NCBI RefSeq assembly: GCF_015840715.1
Contig: NZ_CP060397.1
Coordinates: 1,302,001-1,366,000 of the forward strand
DNA length: 64,000 nucleotides
Direction of reading: 5' to 3'
Origin: Synechococcus sp. CBW1004
GTDB lineage: Bacteria > Cyanobacteriota > Cyanobacteriia > PCC-6307 > Cyanobiaceae
Shown: positions 1 through 9,909 of the stretch, in pieces
Numbering within the stretch: position 1 is the first letter of the stretch
How the letters are laid out: each line of letters begins with the position of its first letter
Made by a program: the position numbers and the translations under genes
Notes under the pieces: model-generated
Databases searched by the model: none
Told to the model about the DNA's origin: nothing
What the model saw: the letters and a program-made list of their open reading frames with translations, nothing else

Positions 1-794
1 GCCGCCGCCGGATCGAGGGCCGGCCAGGGCGCCGCAGCGGCATCGCCCGGGCACAGGCACAGAGGGGTCGTCGGCGGCAGCTCCGCGAGCAGGGCCGCCG
101 GCAGTCCCAGATCGATCCGCTCCAGCCGCCCCACCCGCGCCAGGGCACGGTCCTGCAGGAAGCCACGCTTGAGCAGGCCGATGCTCCAGGTGAGGGCCGC
201 GGTGGCGGCACCCCATCCCAGCAGACGGCCGCTGTCGGCGCACAGACCGGTGGGGCCATCCACCGCCACCAGCGCCCCAGGCCGCTGGCGTTGCCGCTCC
301 TCCAGCAGGGTCTCGAGCGGCTCGCCGGGGGGCCGCCTCTGGCCGATGCCGAACAGGGCGTCCAGCCACAAAGCAGGATCGGCCGGATCGGGAGGCTCCG
401 CCAACCGAGGAATCCCGAGCCACAGGGCATGGCGCAGGTGATCGGCCGTCAGCGACTTGTGGCGCTCGAACGGGCTCCAGATCCGCACCGGCAACCCGGC
501 CAGGTGCAGTTCGCGGGCCACCACCAGGCCATCGCCGCCGTTATGGCCCGGCCCCACCAGCACCAGGACCCCCGCCTCCGCCGGCCAGAGCAGCTCCTGA
601 GCGGGATCCGGACGCTGCGCCGCCGGTCTCAGGCGCTGGCGCAGACGCTCCGCCAGGGCCAGGGCCGCCTTCTCCATCAGCGCCGGCACCGGCAGGCCGC
701 TCTCGAACAGCTGCTGCTCCAGCTGGGCCATCTGGGCACCGCTCACCAGCAGGTGGTCCGCATCCGGTGGGAGCCAGCTGCAGCGGATGGGCAC
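1..794 (-). CDS. nnrE/nnrD: Bifunctional NAD(P)H-hydrate repair enzyme, epimerase (YjeF_N) part; C-terminus off window
   Basis: The visible ~264 residues form a YjeF N-terminal domain, which epimerises the damaged R-form of NAD(P)H hydrate so that the dehydratase half can repair it. The diagnostic [14 protein letters not shown] loop lies near residue 90, and a second conserved stretch, [13 protein letters not shown], follows. The gene reads leftwards and is cut by the window edge; in cyanobacteria the ADP-dependent dehydratase (NnrD) domain normally follows, which is inferred and not seen. The start is taken as GTG at 794 ([16 protein letters not shown]...), since no ATG precedes the conserved region. 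It is divergent from mnmA, with about 56 bp between the chosen starts, so both starts are uncertain. Confidence 0.85.
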   Translation of the reverse strand, partial: MPIRCSWLPPDADHLLVSGAQMAQLEQQLFESGLPVPALMEKAALALAERLRQRLRPAAQRPDPAQELLWPAEAGVLVLVGPGHNGGDGLVVARELHLAGLPVRIWSPFERHKSLTADHLRHALWLGIPRLAEPPDPADPALWLDALFGIGQRRPPGEPLETLLEERQRQRPGALVAVDGPTGLCADSGRLLGWGAATAALTWSIGLLKRGFLQDRALARVGRLERIDLGLPAALLAELPPTTPLCLCPGDAAAAPWPALDPAA

Positions 795-850
795 GACGAA
801 CCGGCCGGACTGGCCTCCATGATGGAAAGATCCGCCTGGAGCGACCAGCG

Positions 851-2137
851 ATGCATGCCGGCGTCTGCACGCCCCCTGGCCCCGACACCGCCACCCCGGC
901 CGCTGATGGCCTGACCGCTGACGGCCTGACCGCTGACGGCCTGACCGCGGAACGATCCATGGCCGCCGGACCGGCCGAGCCGGTGCAGGCTGTGCTGCAG
1001 CGCCTCTCCGACTGGCCGGGCGAGAAGCGGGTGGCCGTGGGCCTCTCCGGCGGCGTCGACAGCTCCCTCACGGCGGCATTGCTCGAGGCGGCAGGCTGGC
1101 AGGTGGAGGGGCTCACGCTGTGGCTGATGAGCGGCAAGGGCGCCTGCTGCGCCGAAGGCCTGGTGGATGCGGCCGCCCTCTGCGAGCAGCTGGGCGTGCC
1201 CCATCACGTGGTCGATTTCCGCGAGCACTTCCGCGCGCAGATCGTTGATTTCCTGGTGGAGGGCTACGGCCAGGGGATCACGCCCCTGCCCTGCTCCCGC
1301 TGCAACCGCAACGTCAAGTTCGGCCCGATGCTGGAGTGGGCCGAGCGCGAGCGGGGCATCGCGCGCATCGCCACCGGCCACTACGCCCGCGTGCGGCCCG
1401 GCGACGCCTCCGATGCCCTGCCGGTACCGGGCGACGGCCGCGGCAGGGCCCAGCTGCTGCGCGGCCTCGATGCGCACAAGGATCAGAGCTATTTCCTCTA
1501 TGACCTGCCGGTCGGGCAGCTGGATCGGCTGGTGTTCCCCCTGGGTGAACTGACCAAGCAGGACACCCGGGCCGAGGCCGCCCGCCGGGGCCTGCGCACC
1601 GCCGCCAAGCCCGAGAGCCAGGACCTCTGCCTGGCGGATCACCACGGTTCGATGCGCGCCTTCCTCGACGCACACCTGCCGCCGAGGCAGGGCGAGATCG
1701 TGCTGGTCGACGGCACCGTGGTGGGCCGTCACGACGGCATCGAGCACTTCACCATCGGCCAGCGCAAGGGGCTCGGGGTGGCCTGGAGCGAGCCGCTGCA
1801 CGTGGTGCGGCTGGATGGCGCCTTCAATCGGGTGGTGGTAGCCCCCCGTTCCGCCGCGGCACGGGCCTCCTGCACGGTGGGAGCGGTGAACTGGAGTGCG
1901 ATCGCCCCGCCGACGCAGCCGCTCGAGGTGGAGGTGCAGGTGCGCTATCGCAGCGGCGCCGTTCCGGCACGGCTCACTCCTCTGAGCGCCACCGAGAGCG
2001 ACATCCAGGCCGAGCGGCCCCATCGCTGCCGCCTCGACTTCGCCGAGGAGCAGTTCTCGATCACCCCGGGACAGGCCGCGGTGTTCTACGCCGGTGAGGT
2101 GCTGCTGGGGGGCGGGCTGATCCAGCCGGAAGCCTGA
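851..2137 (+). CDS. mnmA: tRNA-specific 2-thiouridylase
   Basis: MnmA (TrmU) thiolates U34 of the tRNAs for Lys, Glu and Gln using ATP and relayed sulfur. The PP-loop reads GLSGGVDSS. The two catalytic cysteines appear in PCSRCN and in the SQDLCL segment, and GHYARV is also typical of the family. The conserved core begins around 1010, after a long N-terminal leader made partly of an in-frame repeat (LTADG x3). ATG 851 is chosen; ATG 959 ([10 protein letters not shown]) would drop the repeat and give a length closer to the usual 360-390 residues. Divergent from nnrE/nnrD and convergent with the cobQ-ferredoxin pair. Confidence 0.93.
   Translation: MHAGVCTPPGPDTATPAADGLTADGLTADGLTAERSMAAGPAEPVQAVLQRLSDWPGEKRVAVGLSGGVDSSLTAALLEAAGWQVEGLTLWLMSGKGACCAEGLVDAAALCEQLGVPHHVVDFREHFRAQIVDFLVEGYGQGITPLPCSRCNRNVKFGPMLEWAERERGIARIATGHYARVRPGDASDALPVPGDGRGRAQLLRGLDAHKDQSYFLYDLPVGQLDRLVFPLGELTKQDTRAEAARRGLRTAAKPESQDLCLADHHGSMRAFLDAHLPPRQGEIVLVDGTVVGRHDGIEHFTIGQRKGLGVAWSEPLHVVRLDGAFNRVVVAPRSAAARASCTVGAVNWSAIAPPTQPLEVEVQVRYRSGAVPARLTPLSATESDIQAERPHRCRLDFAEEQFSITPGQAAVFYAGEVLLGGGLIQPEA
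911..950 (+). repeat. 15-bp tandem repeat in the 5' end of mnmA
   Basis: The unit CTGACCGCTGACGGC occurs at 911-925 and 926-940, with a partial third copy to 950 and a degenerate copy before 911. It keeps frame and encodes LTADG repeats ahead of the enzyme core. It may lie in the 5' leader if ATG 959 is the true start. Confidence 0.8.
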
Positions 2138-2257
2138 GCAGGAGCCAGCCAGAGAGCAGCGGCGCCGGCATTCAGCTCGCGGAGGCGGTGACGATGCTGA
2201 CGTTCCTCGCCCTGGGTCTGCATCCGGACCCGTCGGGCAGCCCCCGGGATGGGGTGG

Positions 2258-2569
2258 TCACCAGTAGGGATCGCTGGCCAGCTCCACCCGCAGAACTCCC
2301 GCGCGGCTGGCGGGCACGGTGGCGACGCAGGCCCGCACCACCTGGCCATTCACCTCGATCTCACAGGCGCCGCAGCTGCCCCCCAGGCAGCCGGTGGGAA
2401 TCGACTGCCCGCCCGCCTGGGCGGCCGCCAGCCAGTCGCAGCCGACGCTCTCACGGGACTCGCGGCCATCGGGCCAGCGGACCAGGACGTTCCGGCCGGA
2501 AGCATCAGCTGTGGTGGAGGGGTCAGGCTGGGCGGCAGAGGACTCCCTCGCGGCAATCGGCTCCGGCAT
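2258..2569 (-). CDS. Plant-type [2Fe-2S] ferredoxin, translationally coupled to cobQ
   Basis: A 103-residue protein with the plant-type ferredoxin cluster motif CLGGSCGAC followed by a fourth cysteine (VVRACVATV), i.e. C-x4-C-x2-C...C, so it should hold one [2Fe-2S] cluster for one-electron transfer. Its ATG at 2569-2567 overlaps the TGA of cobQ (TGATG), a coupling arrangement on the minus strand. The N-terminal ~25 residues ([20 protein letters not shown]) are low complexity. The partner is unknown. The position after cobyric acid synthase suggests, without proving, a role near cobamide metabolism. The same frame is open upstream through the frameshifted part of cobQ, so a read-through fusion is formally possible. 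Confidence 0.85.
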   Translation of the reverse strand: MPEPIAARESSAAQPDPSTTADASGRNVLVRWPDGRESRESVGCDWLAAAQAGGQSIPTGCLGGSCGACEIEVNGQVVRACVATVPASRAGVLRVELASDPYW

Positions 2570-4246
2570 CAGCGCAGCAGGGGGGTGAGATCGACGTGCG
2601 CCTCGAAGGCATCGGCAAGGCGATCGAGCAGCTGGTCGCGCTGCCGCCCGTGGTGGGGCTGGTGCTCGCTCAACGGTTCGAGGCCCCGGCGCCGGCGCAG
2701 CAGGTTGAGCCAGCGACGCCGCCACGGCCCATTCTCGAAGATGCCGTGCAGGTAGGTGCCGGCCACCAGACCACCGCGCTCCCCCAGCGGCCGCCAGCAG
2801 CCCAGCCCCGGATCGCCGCACAGGGGCGCCAGCCCCAAAGCCGCTGCCTCCAGCGCCGGAGCAAGGGCGCTGAGGCCCTGATGCAGCTCGAAGCCCTCGA
2901 GGCTCCAGGGGATCCCCCGGCGGCCAGAGGGCCAGCGTGGTCCGCTGACGCAGCACCTTGCGGGCCCCGTAGCGGGTGCGCAGCGGCAGCAGACCCAGGC
3001 CCGGCGCGCTCAGCGGTGGCTCCGGCGTTGCAGTGGAGAGCGCGTGTTCCCTGCCGTTGGGATCCTGCAGCAGACCGCCGTCATCGTCCGCGACAGCGGC
3101 GGCTGACCCGACCTCGCCGGGGCAGGCATCGCCTGCAGCGACCGGGGCGGCACCATCCCGACCTGCAGAGGCCTCTGCCCCTTCGCGGCCCTCGGGATCC
3201 TCCAGCCAGGTGCCCAGCATCTGCAGGCCGCCGCACACTCCGAACAGGTGGCCGCCGCTCGCCAGATAGGCATGGAGCTTCTCATCCAGGCCGGCGGCGC
3301 GCAGGGCCGCGAGGTCGCGCAGGGTCTGCTTGCTGCCGGGCAGGATCACCGCATCGGGACGGCCCAGATCCTCTCCAGGCCTCACCCAGCGCAGCTGGAC
3401 GCTGGGCTCGGCCTCCAGCGGATCGAGATCGGAGAAGTTGCTCAGCGACGGCAGGCGCAGCACGGCGATCGTCAGCTCCGCCCCCTGCCTGCGGCCGCGC
3501 CGCTCCAGCAGATCAAGCGAATCCTCCGGCGGGAACAGCTCCTCCAGCCAGGGCATCACCCCCAGCACCGGAACGCCGGTGTGGCGCTCCAGCAACAGCC
3601 GCCCCTCGTCGAACAGCTCACGGCGGCCGCGGAAGCGGTTGATCAGCAGACCGCGGATCAGCGGCCGTTCCACCGGCCGCAGCAGCGCCAGGGTGCCGAC
3701 GATCTGGGCGAAGACGCCGCCCCGCTCGATGTCGGCCACCAGCAGACACCTGGCCCGCAGGTACTGGGCCAGGCGCAGGTTGGTGAGGTCGCGTGGCTGC
3801 AGGTTCACCTCCACCGGGCTGCCGGCTCCCTCCAGCACCAGCCGGCCGCCGGGATAGGCCTGCTGCAGCTGGCTCAGGCCCGTGCGGATGGCGGCCCAGC
3901 CGGGCCGGAACCAGTCGCGGTAGTAGTGCTCGGCGCGGCAGCGCCCCACCGAGCGGCCCAGGTGGATCACCTCGCTGGTGCTGTCCCCCTGGGGCTTCAG
4001 CAGCACCGGATTCATGGCGCACTGCGGCTCGAGTCCTGCAGCCCAGGCCTGCAACGCCTGCGAATAGGCCATCTCACCGCCTCCCGCATCCACCCAGGCG
4101 TTGTTGCTCATGTTCTGCCCCTTGAACGGCAGCGGCGTCTCACCCCGGCGGCGCAGGGCACGGCAGAGGGCGGCGTTCATCAGCGATTTGCCGGCACCAC
4201 TGCTGGTGCCGAGCACCATCAAGGGGGTGGGGACGAGACTTGTCAC
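2569..4246 (-). pseudogene. cobQ: Cobyric acid synthase with a single-base frameshift near 2908-2918
   Basis: CobQ amidates adenosylcobyrinic acid a,c-diamide to cobyric acid with glutamine and ATP. The N-terminal BioD-like P-loop is GTSSGAGKS and the glutaminase nucleophile region is [12 protein letters not shown]. The first ~440 codons read in one frame up to LALWP. The expected C-terminus (EGFELHQG..., then GTYLHGIFE with the catalytic His, ending DLTPLL) continues in the next frame. Removing one base from the 2914-2918 C-run or the 2908-2911 G-run restores a 558-residue protein. An extra linker of about 55 residues sits before GLGLLPL. Start: GTG 4246, alternative ATG 4219. Either a true lesion or a homopolymer sequencing error. 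Confidence 0.85.
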
Positions 4247-4468
4247 GCTAAGGAGAGGGAACAACCCTTGCCGCCACACCTGATGCGTTGGTTGAGCCTC
4301 TCGGACGTGTTGCTCCTGCATCGTCGCTTGATCGAGCAGAGCGGCGGGACAACAGGGCTGAGGCAGTGGTTCTCAAGGTGGCCAGCGGCAGATGGAGACG
4401 TGAAACGTTTTCGGCCTGGGTCCGGGAGCACCTCGAGCCGCTGGATCTGATCTGACTCACTCGCTGGA

Positions 4469-4843
4469 TCAGAGCCTCGGCCAGTGCCGCTGCAGCCAGC
4501 AGCGCACTCTCGCCTGCACACCGGCACGGGGAATTTCCCCGGGCCAGCGCTCCAGCACCTGACGGCCCAGCGGGGTGAGCCGCACCCGCTCGGTGAGGCC
4601 CTGGCCATCCACCTCGCGGCGCAGCACCCCGAGGCGGATCAACCAGATGAAGGCATCCTCGAGCTGATCAGCCGAAGCCTGTCGGAACAGCAGGCCATCG
4701 GCATCGACGCGACCGGCGAGCTCCGTGCTGCTCAGCGCAACATCACCGAGCGCACCATAGAAGGCGCGACGAAAGGGCAGGCAGCGCAGATTGAGGCGCG
4801 CCCGCTCCAGGGCGCATGCATCGCTGAGATCGGAGACGGACAA
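4469..4843 (-). CDS. Conserved cyanobacterial protein, winged-helix-like (Npun_F0494-type)
   Basis: 124 residues with a TTG start at 4843, 6 bp after the stop of the upstream secreted-protein gene, so probably co-transcribed with it. The N-terminal ERARLNLRCLPFRRAFY block, followed by helix-rich sequence and a basic C-terminus (TPLGRQVLERWPGE), resembles a small cyanobacteria-restricted family with a predicted winged-helix fold. That assignment is from memory of the family pattern. No catalytic motif, membrane segment or signal peptide is visible. Function unknown. Confidence 0.6.
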   Translation of the reverse strand: MSVSDLSDACALERARLNLRCLPFRRAFYGALGDVALSSTELAGRVDADGLLFRQASADQLEDAFIWLIRLGVLRREVDGQGLTERVRLTPLGRQVLERWPGEIPRAGVQARVRCWLQRHWPRL

Positions 4844-4849
4844 CCCGGA

Positions 4850-5620
4850 TCAGCGGAACAGACTGTTCAGCAGCGTATCGAGCGCCTGAGCTGGGGTGCT
4901 GAGACCACCGCGGGGCTCGGGAACGCCCTGGTTGTAGCCCTGTCCATAGGGGGGGCCATAGGGCGAGTCACTGCCATAGCCGCCCTGACCGGCCCCCCAG
5001 GTTCCGGCGGGACGGCTGGCGAGCAACTGCACATCCGCCCAGCGGAAGGAGGCCTGATTGCCGACATTGCCCGTGTTCACCGGCCAGACCCCGGTGGCGT
5101 CGCGCAGCACCAGACGGCCAGTGCCCTCGTTGTAGAAGGTGTAGCGACGACCATCCTGAGTCTCCACCACATAGGCAGTGCCGCCGGCCATGGTGCGACG
5201 AGACAGGGAGCATGAGCCCTGGAAGATCCGGCGGCCGCGCTGGATGAGCTGGCAGGTGCGCGACCCGACCGGACCGGCTCCGCTGAACAGGTGCTGGGTG
5301 TAGCGGTTGTTGACGTTGCTTCGCCTGTTGCCGTCCTCCCAGCAGGTCCGTGCGCGCAGATCGCAGAGGGTGCCGTTGCTCAGGGTGAAGGTCGTAACCG
5401 GTGGGCGGCCGGACAGCTGTCGCAGCAGGTTGCGTTCAGCCCTTTCGCCATAGGTGCGGCGCGTCTGATTGAGCGATGGGCCCTGCGCGTCGTAGCAGAT
5501 CTCCTTGGCGCGGTCGCAGAGGAGATTGGGGGACACCAGATCGATACTGCTCGCACGGGCTGGGAGGCTCGACACCGCGATGGCGGTCGCGGCAAGCAGC
5601 AGACGGGTTGTGGCGTGCAT
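4850..5620 (-). CDS. Secreted cysteine-containing protein, YcgJ-like
   Basis: 256 residues beginning MHATTRLLLAATAIAVSSLPARAS, a clear Sec signal peptide with a predicted cut after ARA. The mature part contains six cysteines in short blocks (LLCDRAKEICYD, TLCDLRARTCWED, SRTCQ, GSC), spaced as in YcgJ-like periplasmic proteins, then a beta-rich region (AYVVETQDGRRYTFYNEG) and a Gly/Pro/Tyr-rich tail (GYGSDSPYGPPYGQGYNQG). Probably periplasmic with disulfides. Function unknown. It precedes the small 4469-4843 gene by 6 bp and is divergent from maf. Confidence 0.65.
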   Translation of the reverse strand: MHATTRLLLAATAIAVSSLPARASSIDLVSPNLLCDRAKEICYDAQGPSLNQTRRTYGERAERNLLRQLSGRPPVTTFTLSNGTLCDLRARTCWEDGNRRSNVNNRYTQHLFSGAGPVGSRTCQLIQRGRRIFQGSCSLSRRTMAGGTAYVVETQDGRRYTFYNEGTGRLVLRDATGVWPVNTGNVGNQASFRWADVQLLASRPAGTWGAGQGGYGSDSPYGPPYGQGYNQGVPEPRGGLSTPAQALDTLLNSLFR

Positions 5621-5726
5621 CGTCAGGGAGAAAGGAATAGGGATGCGCCCGGCGCAGGGCGAACAGTCCCCACTGCCCGGACCGTAGCCAGGCCGTGACA
5701 ACGTGGCCTTCAGCCTGTGACGGCCG

Positions 5727-6428
5727 ATGTTGCTGCTCGCCTCCGCCTCTCCCGCCCGCCGCCGCCTGCTGGAACAGGCGGGCATCCCCCATCGGGTGAG
5801 GGTCAGCGGCGTGGATGAGGAGGCGATCCGCGATTCCGATCCGCTGCGCCTGGTGCAGCGTCTGGCGGAGGCCAAGGCTGAAGCGGTGGCTGAGGCCGTG
5901 TGCACACCGCTGACGACCTGGAGAAGCCTCCTGGAGGAGCCGGGAGACACAGGCGCCGACTCTGCGCCCCTGTCCAGCGCGTTCGCCGGGGGAGCCACGA
6001 TGGAGAGCGGATCGGTCGCGGCACGCAGCAGTGACGGGCAGGACTGCGATGCGGTGCTCGGCTGCGACTCGCTGCTCGTCTTCGAGGGCGAGGTGTTTGG
6101 CAAGCCCGCGGATCCCGCCGAGGCGGTGGCTCGCTGGCAGAGAATGAGCGGGGGGCGGGCGGAGCTGCACACCGGCCACTGCCTGCTGCGTCCAGGCCGG
6201 GAGCCGCTGCTGGCCACGGTGACCACCGGGGTGGTGTTCGCCGCGGTGGACCGCGCCACGATCGAGGCCTATGTGGCCACCGGCGAACCGCTGGCCTGCG
6301 CCGGAGGATTCGCACTGGAGGGACGCGGCTCGCTGCTCGTGGAGCGGATCGAGGGGTGCTGCAGCAATGTGATCGGCCTCAGCCTGCCGCTGCTGCGCCG
6401 CTGGCTGGGGGGCTTTCCAGGGAGCTGA
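5727..6428 (+). CDS. maf: Maf-like nucleoside triphosphate pyrophosphatase
   Basis: Maf proteins hydrolyse non-canonical or modified NTPs to NMP plus pyrophosphate. The N-terminal signature [12 protein letters not shown], the SGVDEEAIR block, the [11 protein letters not shown] block with its catalytic acidic residue, and the C-terminal [14 protein letters not shown] are all present. At 233 residues it is 35-45 longer than usual because of an Ala/Gly/Ser-rich insert of about 45 residues (roughly residues 65-110) between the alpha-helical segment and the GCDS block. Convergent with psbC, with the psb terminator in between. Confidence 0.9.
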   Translation: MLLLASASPARRRLLEQAGIPHRVRVSGVDEEAIRDSDPLRLVQRLAEAKAEAVAEAVCTPLTTWRSLLEEPGDTGADSAPLSSAFAGGATMESGSVAARSSDGQDCDAVLGCDSLLVFEGEVFGKPADPAEAVARWQRMSGGRAELHTGHCLLRPGREPLLATVTTGVVFAAVDRATIEAYVATGEPLACAGGFALEGRGSLLVERIEGCCSNVIGLSLPLLRRWLGGFPGS

Positions 6429-6576
6429 TCGGCGCCGCGCTGGTTGGGGCCGAGATCGGGCATGGCCAGAACGCGCTCGGCTGACAGAGATGGATCAGGC
6501 CACCGGTGGCTGACCACCCGAAGCCAGGCCGATTGCACAGGCCCAGCCACAAGTCCCAAGGCTTGAGGAGTTGGAC

Positions 6577-6606
6577 AAAAAAAGAGCCCCCGCCGAAGGC
6601 GGGGGC
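6577..6606 (-). terminator. Rho-independent terminator of psbD-psbC
   Basis: A perfect 9-bp stem (6586-6594 with 6598-6606), GCCCCCGCC / GGCGGGGGC around a GAA/TTC loop, is followed on the minus strand by a run of seven T (6583-6577). It lies 34 bp beyond the psbC stop codon. This is the clearest terminator in the window. Confidence 0.93.
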
Positions 6607-6639
6607 ATGCAGGGGATGCAATCAGCCTGAGGGATGAAC

Positions 6640-8028
6640 TCAGTCGAGATCCGGCATGGCCAGGGTGGGCTCGGCCTGACGGTCGATGCCCTTCTCGAAA
6701 CCGGCGGCGGCAGCGCGAGCGCGACCGGCGTGCCAGAGGTGACCCACCAGGAAGAAGAAGGCGAGCACGAACTGGGTCGAAGCCAGCCACTGGCGGATGT
6801 TGACGAAGTTCACCGAGTTGGGCTCGGTGATGATGCCGCCGACGGAGTTCAGAGACGCATTGGGGGCGTGGGTCATGTACTCAGCCGCACGACGCACCTG
6901 CCAGGGCTGGATGTCGTTCTGCAGCTTGTCGAGGCTCAGACCGTTGGGACCACGCAGGGGCTCCAGCCAGGGGCCACGGAAATCCCAGAAGCGCATGGTC
7001 TCACCGCCGAAGATGATCTCACCGGTGGGCGAGCGCATCAGGTACTTGCCGAGACCGGTGGGGCCCATGGCCGAACCGATGTTGGCGCCGAGGCGCTGGT
7101 CTCGCACCAGGAAGGTGAAGCTCTGGGCCTGCGAGGCTTCGGCGTTGGTGGGGCCGTAGAACTCGGAGGGATAGGCGGTGTTGTTGAACCAGATGTAGGC
7201 CGAGGCGATGAAGCTCATGAAGCTCAGGGCGCCGAGGCTGTAGCTCAGATAGGCCTCACCGTTCCAGATGAAGGCGCGGCGCACCCAACCGAAGGGCTTG
7301 GTGACGGCGTGCCAGATGCCACCGAAGATGCAGATCAGGCCGATCCAGATGTGGCCACCGATGATGTCCTCCATCGAGTTGACCCCGATGATCCAGCCCT
7401 CACCACCGAAGGGGGCTTTGGTGAGGTAGCCGAAGATCACACCCGGGTCGAGGGTGGGGTTGGTGATCAGACGCACGTCGCCGCCACCGGGAGCCCAGGT
7501 GTCGTAGACACCGCCGAAGAACATGGCCTTGAACACCAGCAGCAGCGCACCCACACCGAGAAGGATGAGGTGGTAACCGATGATGTTGGTCATCTGATTC
7601 TTGTCGCGCCAGTCCTGCGAGAAGAAGGAGGAGTAGTTCTCCAGGATCTCGGGACCGCGCAGGGCGTGATACAGACCGCCCAGGCCGAGCACGGCGGAGC
7701 TGATCAGGTGCAGCACGCCGACGACGAAGAACGGATAGAGGTCGGTGACCTCACCGCCGGGGCCCACGCCGTAACCGAGGGTGGCGACGTGCGGGAACAG
7801 GATCAGGCCCTGCTCGTACATCGGCTTGTCGAAGGTGAAGTGGCTCACCTCGAACAGCATCATGGCGCCGGCCCAGAACACCATCAGACCGGCGTGGGCC
7901 ACATGGGCACCCAGCAGACGGCCGGACAGGTTGATCAGGCGGGCATTGCCGGCCCACCAGGCATAGCCGGTGGAATCGAGGTCCTTGCCCCCGACGGAGA
8001 CAAGACCGGAATTAAAGGGCGTTTCCAC
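6640..8028 (-). CDS. psbC: Photosystem II CP43 chlorophyll apoprotein
   Basis: 462-residue inner antenna protein of photosystem II in the thylakoid membrane. It binds chlorophyll a through membrane histidines and helps ligate the oxygen-evolving cluster: the lumenal loop motif [14 protein letters not shown] carries the Glu and Arg known to contact Mn4CaO5. The start is GTG at 8028 (VETPFNSGL), the usual psbC start, 17 bp inside the end of psbD in another frame. That overlap is typical, and the two genes form one transcript ending at the hairpin at 6577-6606. Length is normal. Confidence 0.99.
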   Translation of the reverse strand: METPFNSGLVSVGGKDLDSTGYAWWAGNARLINLSGRLLGAHVAHAGLMVFWAGAMMLFEVSHFTFDKPMYEQGLILFPHVATLGYGVGPGGEVTDLYPFFVVGVLHLISSAVLGLGGLYHALRGPEILENYSSFFSQDWRDKNQMTNIIGYHLILLGVGALLLVFKAMFFGGVYDTWAPGGGDVRLITNPTLDPGVIFGYLTKAPFGGEGWIIGVNSMEDIIGGHIWIGLICIFGGIWHAVTKPFGWVRRAFIWNGEAYLSYSLGALSFMSFIASAYIWFNNTAYPSEFYGPTNAEASQAQSFTFLVRDQRLGANIGSAMGPTGLGKYLMRSPTGEIIFGGETMRFWDFRGPWLEPLRGPNGLSLDKLQNDIQPWQVRRAAEYMTHAPNASLNSVGGIITEPNSVNFVNIRQWLASTQFVLAFFFLVGHLWHAGRARAAAAGFEKGIDRQAEPTLAMPDLD

Positions 8029-9070
8029 GGGGCAGAACCTCTTCAGGGAAGACGAAGTTTTCGTGCGGCTGATCCGCTGGGGCCATCCAGGCGCGCAGGC
8101 CCTCGTTCAGAAGAATGTTCTTGGTGTAGAACGTCTCGAACTCGGGGTCCTCCGCCGCGCGGATCTCCTGACTCACGAAGTCATAGGCGCGCAGGTTCAG
8201 CGCCAGACCGATGATGCCGATGCTGCTGGTCCACAGACCCATCACCGGCACGAACAGCATGAAGAAGTGCAGCCAGCGCTTGTTGGAGAACGCGATCCCG
8301 AAGATCTGGCTCCAGAAGCGGTTCGCCGTCACCATCGAGTAGGTCTCCTCCTCCTGCGTCGGCTCGAAGGCCCGGAAGGTGTTGGCCTGCTCGCCGTCCT
8401 CGAACAGCGTGTTCTCCACCGTCGCGCCGTGGATGGCGCACAGCAGGGCACCGCCCAGGATGCCGGCCACTCCCATCATGTGGAAGGGGTTCAGCGTCCA
8501 GTTGTGGAAGCCCTGCAGGAACAGCAGGAAGCGGAAGATGGCCGCCACGCCGAAACTGGGCGCGAAGAACCAGCTGCTCTGACCGAGCGGATACATCAGG
8601 AACACGCTCACGAACACCGCGATCGGGCCGGAGAAGGCGATCGCGTTGTACGGGCGGATGCCCACCAGACGGGCAATCTCGAACTGACGCAGCATGAAGC
8701 CGATCAGCGCGAAGGCGCCGTGCAGGGCCACGAAGGGCCAGAGGCCGCCCAGCTGGACCCAGCGCACGAAGTCGCCCTGGGCCTCGGGGCCCCAGAGCAG
8801 CAGCAGGCTGTGGCCCATCGCGTCAGCGGGGGTGCTGACGGCGGCGGTGAGGAAGTTGCAGCCCTCCAGGTACGAGCTGGCGATGCCGTGGGTGTACCAG
8901 GAGGTGGCGAAGGTGGTGCCGGTCAGCCAGCCGCCCAGCGCCAGGTAGGCGGTGGGGAACAGCAGAAGACCGGACCACCCCACGAAAACAAAGCGGTCGC
9001 GCTTGAGCCAGTCATCGAGGACGTCGAACCATCCGCGAGCTGCCGGTGCGCGCCCTACAGCGATCGTCAT
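8012..9070 (-). CDS. psbD: Photosystem II D2 reaction-centre protein
   Basis: 352 residues, exactly the usual D2 length, starting [25 protein letters not shown]. The family signature covering the special-pair and quinone-binding helices ([36 protein letters not shown]) is intact. D2 pairs with D1 to bind P680, pheophytin, QA and non-haem iron. First gene of psbD-psbC. A weak -10-like TACGAT lies about 60 bp upstream (9134-9129, minus strand) without a convincing -35. Divergent from ycf4 across 229 bp. Confidence 0.99.
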   Translation of the reverse strand: MTIAVGRAPAARGWFDVLDDWLKRDRFVFVGWSGLLLFPTAYLALGGWLTGTTFATSWYTHGIASSYLEGCNFLTAAVSTPADAMGHSLLLLWGPEAQGDFVRWVQLGGLWPFVALHGAFALIGFMLRQFEIARLVGIRPYNAIAFSGPIAVFVSVFLMYPLGQSSWFFAPSFGVAAIFRFLLFLQGFHNWTLNPFHMMGVAGILGGALLCAIHGATVENTLFEDGEQANTFRAFEPTQEEETYSMVTANRFWSQIFGIAFSNKRWLHFFMLFVPVMGLWTSSIGIIGLALNLRAYDFVSQEIRAAEDPEFETFYTKNILLNEGLRAWMAPADQPHENFVFPEEVLPRGNAL

Positions 9071-9299
9071 GGGTGAACGGTGGTGAGTCGCAGGTTCGGA
9101 AAACCCGCGGGCTGTGGGTGACCGCGAGATCGTAACAACGTTGCCGGGGGCGACGCGGCCGCTCGACACGGGCTGACATGCCAGGGCTGGCGCGGCTTCC
9201 TCCAGGCAGGCCCGGCCCCATCGCCTCGGACGGGGGGAACCGGTCGACGGTCCCGCCGGGCGCCAGGATGGCCGCTCCCACCCTTTGATTGAGAGACCC

Positions 9300-9905
9300 A
9301 TGGCGTCCAGCCAGGCCTCCGCCGCCGGCAGCCCCTCTCCGCGTGACCGTTCCAGCGCCATGAACAGCGCGACCGACACGGTGCTGGAGCAGTCGGTGCT
9401 CGGCTCCCGCCGCCTCTCCAACCTGCTGGTGGCCGCTGCGGTCAGCATCGGCGGCATCGGTTTCCTGCTGGCGAGCGCCTCGAGCCGCCTCGGCCGCGAT
9501 CTGCTGCCGGTGGGCCACGCCGCCGATCTCATCTGGGTGCCCCAGGGCCTGGTGATGGGGCTCTACGGCATCGCGGCCGTGCTGCTGGCCACCTATCTGT
9601 GGCTCGTGATCGTGCTCGATGTCGGTTCGGGCATCAACCGCTTCGACCGCGCCAGCGGCGAGGCGCTGATCCGCCGCCGCGGCTTCCGTCAGACCATCGA
9701 GGTGGCGATTCCGCTGCGCGACATCCAGGCGGTGAAGGTGGAAGTGCGCGATGGACTGAGCCCCCGCCGTCGCCTCTCCCTGCGCGTGCAGGGGCGCCGC
9801 GACCTGCCCCTGACCCGCGTCGGTGAGCCGATGCCCCTGGCCGAGGTGGAACTGGCGGGAGCCAATCTGGCCCGTTTCCTCGGCGTTCCCCTCGAAGGCC
9901 TCTGA
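9300..9905 (+). CDS. ycf4: Photosystem I assembly protein Ycf4
   Basis: Ycf4 is a thylakoid membrane scaffold for assembly of the PSI core. The protein has two membrane segments ([20 protein letters not shown], and a second around [20 protein letters not shown]) joined by a short loop, then a soluble domain with the family block [18 protein letters not shown] and the [13 protein letters not shown] region. ATG 9300 gives 201 residues; ATG 9360 ([11 protein letters not shown]) gives 181, nearer the usual cyanobacterial length. The next gene starts 5 bp after the stop, suggesting an operon with the cyclophilin lipoprotein. Confidence 0.95.
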   Translation: MASSQASAAGSPSPRDRSSAMNSATDTVLEQSVLGSRRLSNLLVAAAVSIGGIGFLLASASSRLGRDLLPVGHAADLIWVPQGLVMGLYGIAAVLLATYLWLVIVLDVGSGINRFDRASGEALIRRRGFRQTIEVAIPLRDIQAVKVEVRDGLSPRRRLSLRVQGRRDLPLTRVGEPMPLAEVELAGANLARFLGVPLEGL

Positions 9906-9909
9906 AGCG

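Noticed and set aside
743-2023. Long minus-strand frame opposite mnmA
   Set aside because: Shadow of mnmA, which has all its catalytic motifs on the plus strand.
2258-4321. Natural CobQ-ferredoxin fusion protein of 687 residues
   Set aside because: About 115 residues in the middle are out-of-frame CobQ sequence, while the proper CobQ C-terminus exists in the neighbouring frame and ends in a TGATG overlap with the ferredoxin.
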